Shown here: positions 1-3,583 of the stretch, in pieces
Numbering within the stretch: the first letter of the stretch is position 1
Layout of the letters: each line of letters starts with the position of its first letter
Assembly (NCBI GenBank): GCA_016207265.1
Contig: JACQPZ010000013.1
Coordinates: forward strand, 1-6,023
Source: Candidatus Latescibacterota bacterium
GTDB lineage: Bacteria; Eisenbacteria; RBG-16-71-46; SZUA-252
Direction: 5' to 3'
Length of the DNA: 6,023 nt
Position numbers and translations under genes: made by a program
Notes under the pieces: generated by a model
Seen by the model: the letters and a program-made list of their open reading frames with translations, nothing else
What the model was told of the DNA's origin: nothing
Database searches by the model: none

Positions 1-430
1 CGACGACGATCGCTTCGCCCCCGTTTTCTCCGGAGGATCCCTCGCGCGCACCTACGAGGGCTGGTACGTGGACGACGTGTTGGTGGGGCCCAGGGTCGAC
101 CCGGGGCCGACACCGCGCCCGCTCGCACTCCGCGCCGGGCCGAACCCGTTCCGCGTGAACAGGGGATTCGCCGCGACGATTACGTTTCGGTTCAGCGCGC
201 CCGACGGCCTCCCGCATACCGAGCTAAGCCCGCGCGTGCGGCTCTATGATCTCGCGGGCAGGCTCGTTCAGACGCTCGACGCTTCTCCCGACGCGCTCAT
301 CCCCAGCGAATTCCGCGCGACCTGGAACGCGCGGACGGAGAAAGGGGCCGTCGCGGCGTCCGGCATCTATTTCGCGCGCGTCGACATCCTGGGCTCGAAC
401 CAAACCTTCCGCGTCGTCCTGCTCCGGTAA
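1..430 (+). CDS. 3' end of a secreted protein with a FlgD-like C-terminal sorting domain (5' partial)
   Basis: The gene enters from the left edge; its reading frame takes codons from base 2 and ends at TAA 428-430, leaving 142 visible residues. The first part ends in EGWYVDDVLVG (bases 56-88). A GWY(I/V)DD signature is typical of the last strands of beta-sandwich domains in secreted metalloproteases of the immune inhibitor A type and related extracellular proteins. A Pro-rich linker follows. From about base 119 there is an Ig-like FlgD/T9SS-type C-terminal domain with its usual landmarks: PNPF near the start, VRLYDLAGRLVQTL in the middle, TWNARTEKG, then SGIYFARVD and a final short strand VVLL. 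In FCB-group bacteria such domains end exported proteins and serve sorting or anchoring. The enzymatic part is outside the window, so the function is unknown; a secreted peptidase is one possibility only. The next gene begins 7 bases downstream, so the two are probably co-transcribed. Confidence 0.85.
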   Translation, partial: DDDRFAPVFSGGSLARTYEGWYVDDVLVGPRVDPGPTPRPLALRAGPNPFRVNRGFAATITFRFSAPDGLPHTELSPRVRLYDLAGRLVQTLDASPDALIPSEFRATWNARTEKGAVAASGIYFARVDILGSNQTFRVVLLR

Positions 431-437
431 CCGCGGT

Positions 438-2789
438 TTGAGACTCCGGCGATTCGCGTGGGCCGTCGCGCTCGCCGCGTGCCTCTGCGTCGAGTCGGGG
501 CCCGCCGAGGCGGAGGGGGCGGCGTTCAGCCTCGCTGAGGCGGAGCGGGCCCCGTCCTCAACCCCGAAGTCTCCCGCCGCTCTGCTCGAGGCGCGCTCCG
601 CGCTCGGGAGGGCGCGCGCCTCGTGGCTCGATGCGCGCTGGGGCGGATCGTTCGCTGGGCTGCGCCGCGCCCAGGCGATTCTCGACGCTGCGTCCGGCCG
701 CTACGACTCCCTTCTTCACTCCGTGCCCCTTCCGCGCACGCTTTCCGCGGCGCAAGCCGCACCCTGGGTTCCCGTCGCCATGGACCTCGCCGAGGCGGGG
801 GAGTGGGCGAGGGCGGACCGGCTTCTTCGCGGGGCGCTTGCATCGGACCGGGATCTCCTCGCGCTTCGCGCGCACGTTGTGAGCCGCCTCGAGTCCCCCT
901 CGGCCGGGCTTCACGTGCTCGGCTGGCCGCCGGACGGGCGCGCAGGAGGAGCCGGATCAGGGCGGGGGACCATTTCGGCGCCCGCGCGGCGGACCGTCTC
1001 GGAGCGCCCAGGGTCCGGCGAGGAGGAAGCGGAGCGTTTCGTCGCAGCCGCTCTCTCGGATTCGGCGGGCCTTTGGCGCGCGGGCCGGGCGGCGCGCTGG
1101 GAGCTCCTTGAACCGATCCGGTCCGCCGCGGCCCGCGCCTGGGCCAGGATCTCGATCGCGCGCTCGCTCGCGGTCCAGGGGCACCGGTCGCTCGCGAGGG
1201 AGTTTTTGGCGCGCGAGCCCTCCTCACGCACGACGCAGGAGACGCTGCTCTTCGCCGACCTGACCGCCTCGGCGCGGGACACGACCCGGGCGGTCCGCGC
1301 GCTCGTCTCGGCCGCGGGGAAGCTGCACGTCTCCACCGCGGACCGCTTCGCGCTCGCCAAACGCGCCGGCGGCTGGTCGCTCGGAGCGACCGCGGATTCG
1401 CTCGCGGAGGCCGATTGGCTGAGCCTCATGCATTCGCTGTCCGACGTTGGCGAGGCTTCGCTTGCGCTCCGGCTGCTCGACGCCCGCAAAGGAAAGCCCG
1501 CCGAGGAACGCGCGGCCGCCGAGCGCGAAGCGCTTCGCGCGTCGCTTCTCCTCAAGGCCCGCCGGTATGAATCGGCAGCCCACGCCTACCGGTCCTTGCT
1601 TCGGCACGAGGGCGCGACGCCGAGGGAACGCGCGGATTTCGCCCTGGGACTCGCGCGCGCGGCGCGCGGGCTCCGTGACTTCGCCGCCACGGACAGCGCG
1701 TTTGTCCTGGCTGCCTCTCTCGATTCGAGCGGTACGACCGGAGAGACCGCGGCGTGGGAGCGGGCGCGCGAGTGGGAGGACCGGAAGACGGCGATCGACG
1801 CGGTCTCGGCAATCCGATGGGCCCGGCCCCGGATTCGGACGTCCGCTTTGGCGGCCGCAGCACGAGTCCACGAGGCGATGGCCTGGATCCGGGCCGATTC
1901 CCTGGCCGAGGCTGCGGGCTCCCTCGCCGGATCGGGTCCCGAAGACGCCGCCGTATGGTTCTGGCGGGGATGGATCGCGCGGACCGCCGGGGATTCGATC
2001 CGCGCCCGATCATCCTTCCGCCGGGCATGGGAGCTGGATCCCTGGTCCTACGAGGGCGTGCGGGCCCGCGAGCTTGCCGGGCTCAAGGTCGAGGCGACGC
2101 AGGGTGTGCCCGGCGCGCGCGTGCGGCATCGGACCCGGCCGACGACCCCGCCGCCCCGGGCGGCGCGGATGTTCGAGCTGGTCGGGTTTGGGGATCTCGC
2201 GATGGAGCGCCTTCGCTCCTGCGCGATGGGCGACCCCGAGCCGGGCGCCGACGGGTGCATCGACGCCCTCGAGGAACGAGGCGTGTTCCGGGTCGGCCGG
2301 GGGAATCTGGACCTCGACCTGAGGTTCCGCTTCCCGCCGGCGTTCGCGGGTCCCGTGTTCGAGGCCGAGGAGCGGGAGAGCCTCAGCGCCCCGTTGATCT
2401 GGTCCATCATGCGGCGGGAAAGCGGGTACAATGCCGCGGCCCGCTCCCGTGCGGGAGCGCTCGGACTGCTCCAGCTCATGGTGCCGACGGCGTCGAGGCT
2501 CGCCGGAAGGGCGGTTCCCGAAGATTCGCTCCTCGACGTTCGATTGAACGTGCGCCTCGGCGCGATGTATCTTCGTCGGCTTGCGCGGGAGTTCGGGGAT
2601 TTCCGGGCCGTGGCGGCCGCGTACAACGCCGGAGAGGAAGCGGTGCGCCGGTGGGTCGCCGCTCGGCCCGAGATCGACGACCTCTGGGTGGAGCTGATCC
2701 CGTATCGGGAAACGCGGGAGTACGTGAAACAGATCTATGCGGGGATGCGGCGGTACGAATCGGTGTACGAGTCGGCGTCGGACCCCTGA
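438..2789 (+). CDS. slt: Slt70-like soluble lytic murein transglycosylase with TPR-like helical region
   Basis: Predicted 783-residue exported enzyme that cleaves peptidoglycan glycan strands between MurNAc and GlcNAc to give 1,6-anhydro ends. The C-terminal SLT (lysozyme-like) domain covers about residues 650-770. It shows the catalytic Glu661 in RRESGYN, the GLLQLMVPTA motif, and AYNAG at 728-732, then the YRETREYVKQIY segment typical of the family. The preceding ~600 residues are Ala/Arg-rich helices with TPR-like units, clearest at about 365-395 and 505-540 (VWFWRGWIARTAGDS), matching the superhelical N-terminal part of Slt70. I chose TTG 438 because it lies just after the previous stop and gives MRLRRFAWAVALAAC, a short signal sequence. 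An in-frame ATG at 246 would overlap the upstream gene by 185 bases, and ATG 780 would remove the signal. No clear Shine-Dalgarno precedes the TTG, so coupling to the upstream stop is possible. LAAC fits a lipobox (Cys15), though the signal would be short. Cys595 and Cys607 could form a disulfide. Function is secure; the exact start is less so. Confidence 0.9.
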   Translation: MRLRRFAWAVALAACLCVESGPAEAEGAAFSLAEAERAPSSTPKSPAALLEARSALGRARASWLDARWGGSFAGLRRAQAILDAASGRYDSLLHSVPLPRTLSAAQAAPWVPVAMDLAEAGEWARADRLLRGALASDRDLLALRAHVVSRLESPSAGLHVLGWPPDGRAGGAGSGRGTISAPARRTVSERPGSGEEEAERFVAAALSDSAGLWRAGRAARWELLEPIRSAAARAWARISIARSLAVQGHRSLAREFLAREPSSRTTQETLLFADLTASARDTTRAVRALVSAAGKLHVSTADRFALAKRAGGWSLGATADSLAEADWLSLMHSLSDVGEASLALRLLDARKGKPAEERAAAEREALRASLLLKARRYESAAHAYRSLLRHEGATPRERADFALGLARAARGLRDFAATDSAFVLAASLDSSGTTGETAAWERAREWEDRKTAIDAVSAIRWARPRIRTSALAAAARVHEAMAWIRADSLAEAAGSLAGSGPEDAAVWFWRGWIARTAGDSIRARSSFRRAWELDPWSYEGVRARELAGLKVEATQGVPGARVRHRTRPTTPPPRAARMFELVGFGDLAMERLRSCAMGDPEPGADGCIDALEERGVFRVGRGNLDLDLRFRFPPAFAGPVFEAEERESLSAPLIWSIMRRESGYNAAARSRAGALGLLQLMVPTASRLAGRAVPEDSLLDVRLNVRLGAMYLRRLAREFGDFRAVAAAYNAGEEAVRRWVAARPEIDDLWVELIPYRETREYVKQIYAGMRRYESVYESASDP

Positions 2790-2793
2790 GGGA
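2788..2793 (+). promoter_or_regulatory. Ribosome binding site for the lipid kinase-like gene
   Basis: GAGGGA overlaps the TGA stop of the transglycosylase gene and sits 5 bases before GTG 2799. It decides the GTG start of the following gene and suggests that the two genes are translated from one mRNA. Confidence 0.6.
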
Positions 2794-2798
2794 CGCGC

Positions 2799-3380
2799 GT
2801 GCTTCTGACGTCCGAGCTCAAGCGGAAGGCAATCCATCTCGCGTCGCTCTCGATCCCCATCGCGTACTACGCGAGCCCCTCGGCGTGGTCCCGGGACTGG
2901 GAGCGCGGGCTTCTCGCGGCCGTCATCCTCTCGCTCGCGATCGAGGTCTTCCGGCTCCACCACCCGCGGATCCGGAACGCCTTCCGGCACTTCTTCGGAG
3001 AGCTGCTGCGAAACCACGAGGAGGTCTCCCTTCTGGGCTCGACCTACCTCCTGATCGCGGTCCTGCTCACACTCCACCTCTTCGAGAAGCCGGTGGCCGT
3101 GCTCGCGCTCGGGTTCCTCATCATCGGGGATACGGTCGCCGCCATCGTGGGGAAGTCGTTCGGGAGGACCCGTCTCCTGGGAGGGAAATCGCTGGAGGGG
3201 AGCCTTTCCTGTTTCGCCGTCTGCTACGCGCTGACCCTCCTCATGCCGGGGATCCCGTTTCACGTCGGGATCATCGGCGCGCTCGTGGCGACCGTGTTCG
3301 AGCTACTGCCGATTCCCCTGGACGACAACTTCCGGATTCCGCTCTCGGCTGGGTTCGCCATGGAGCTTCTACTTAGGTAG
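2799..3380 (+). CDS. SEC59/DGK1/VTE5-family membrane protein, probable CTP-dependent lipid kinase
   Basis: A 193-residue, strongly hydrophobic protein with about six to seven membrane segments (roughly residues 12-28, 36-52, 79-95, 99-118, 136-150, 152-170, and a weaker one at the end). Family landmarks are visible: the N-terminal ELKRKAIHL segment (residues 6-14), GDTVAAIVGKSFGR (110-123), then GGKSLEGSLSCF (128-139), and a late PLDDNFRIP stretch (173-181). In the eukaryotic relatives Dgk1, Sec59 and VTE5, these conserved regions bind CTP, which phosphorylates diacylglycerol, dolichol or phytol. Bacterial members are often annotated simply as phosphatidate cytidylyltransferase or SEC59/DGK1/VTE5 family protein. 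The GTG start is supported by GAGGGA 5 bases upstream. It lies 9 bases behind a lytic transglycosylase, so a polyprenol or diacylglycerol kinase role in envelope lipid recycling is plausible but is inference. The substrate cannot be read from the sequence. Confidence 0.8.
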   Translation: MLLTSELKRKAIHLASLSIPIAYYASPSAWSRDWERGLLAAVILSLAIEVFRLHHPRIRNAFRHFFGELLRNHEEVSLLGSTYLLIAVLLTLHLFEKPVAVLALGFLIIGDTVAAIVGKSFGRTRLLGGKSLEGSLSCFAVCYALTLLMPGIPFHVGIIGALVATVFELLPIPLDDNFRIPLSAGFAMELLLR

Positions 3381-3402
3381 GCGCCGATCGGTCGAATCCG
3401 GC

Positions 3403-3432
3403 TTGACACGGCCGGCATCCGATCCATAGACT
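3403..3432 (+). promoter_or_regulatory. Sigma70-type promoter for the secA leader and secA
   Basis: A perfect -35 hexamer TTGACA (3403-3408) is followed by an 18-base spacer and TAGACT (3427-3432), which matches TATAAT at four of six positions including the key A2 and T6. Transcription would start near 3439, giving a 5' leader of about 140 bases before the secA start. This separates secA transcription from the upstream genes, although I see no terminator between 3380 and here, so read-through is possible. Confidence 0.65.
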
Positions 3433-3466
3433 CCGGTCGCCGGACGGTAGCAGATTCGGTCGCAAC

Positions 3467-3473
3467 GGAGGAG
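3467..3473 (+). promoter_or_regulatory. Strong Shine-Dalgarno upstream of the secA leader ORF
   Basis: GGAGGAG is a near-perfect anti-16S match about 28 bases after the predicted transcription start. No ATG, GTG or TTG lies 5-10 bases downstream. The codon at the right distance (8 bases) is CTG 3482-3484, in frame with the leader ORF; the first ATG in that frame is at 3500. A ribosome site this strong, over 100 bases ahead of secA, supports translation of the leader. Confidence 0.55.
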
Positions 3474-3499
3474 CGTAACCGCTGATCCCACAAATCGTT

Positions 3500-3583
3500 A
3501 TGGTGAATATGGATTCTCCAGAACCCCGGCGGCTTCGTGCTCCTGGGGTTTCGCTGTATTGGGCGGATCGGGAGAGAGCGTGA
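3500..3583 (+). CDS. Putative secA leader peptide with RAPG arrest-like motif
   Basis: A short ORF of 27 codons from ATG 3500 to TGA 3581-3583. It becomes 33 codons if translation begins at CTG 3482, which is better placed behind GGAGGAG (3467-3473). An in-frame TAA at 3476 prevents further extension. Residues 10-21 read RRLRAPGVSLYW; the RAPG codons are at 3536-3547. RAPG and RAPP are the cores of the arrest peptides ApdA and ApdP, which lie upstream of protein-localisation genes, and E. coli SecM, encoded just upstream of secA, arrests at RAGP. The stop codon overlaps the secA GTG by 4 bases, so translation of the two is probably coupled. Codons such as CGT, GCT, CCT and GTT end in T, unlike the strongly GC-ending codons of the neighbours. 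There is no membrane or signal segment, and only 15-21 residues precede the motif, too few to leave the ribosome tunnel. Chance occurrence of four residues remains possible. Confidence 0.45.
   Translation: MVNMDSPEPRRLRAPGVSLYWADRERA
3521..3551 (+). promoter_or_regulatory. Stem-loop in the secA leader RNA spanning the RAPG codons
   Basis: AACCCC (3522-3527) pairs with GGGGTT (3545-3550), extendable by a G-U pair (3521/3551), with a 17-base loop. The Arg-Ala-Pro codons are in the loop and the Gly-Val codons form the 3' arm, so a ribosome on this motif would open the stem. No T-tract follows, so it is not an intrinsic terminator. Whether it folds in the cell is inferred only from base complementarity. 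Confidence 0.4.
3570..3576 (+). promoter_or_regulatory. Ribosome binding site of secA
   Basis: GGGAGAG ends 3 bases before GTG 3580 (5 bases counted from its GGGAG core, 3570-3574) and supports this start over the in-frame TTG at 3559. It lies inside the leader ORF and can pair with TTCTCC at 3514-3519, so access to it may depend on leader translation. Confidence 0.65.

Noticed and set aside
246..437. N-terminal extension of the transglycosylase from ATG 246
   Set aside because: It would overlap the FlgD-like domain coding sequence by 185 bases, and the extra residues are Arg/Ser-rich shadow sequence that would bury the signal peptide.
2010..3263. Minus-strand open frame of 417 codons
   Set aside because: Antisense to the SLT domain and the lipid kinase gene. 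Composition is Arg/Pro/Glu-rich with no recognisable motif or ribosome site.
1754..3376. Plus-strand open frame of 540 codons overlapping the transglycosylase and lipid kinase genes
   Set aside because: Its translation is Arg/Gly/Pro-rich and low in complexity. It spans two genes with clear family motifs in another frame, so it is a GC-driven shadow.
3381..3420. Possible intrinsic terminator after the lipid kinase gene
   Set aside because: Only short palindromes (CCGATCGG, GGCCGGC) are visible, with no stable stem followed by a T-tract.
3559..3579. Alternative secA start at TTG 3559
   Set aside because: It has no suitable Shine-Dalgarno, whereas GTG 3580 has one and gives a standard SecA N-terminus.
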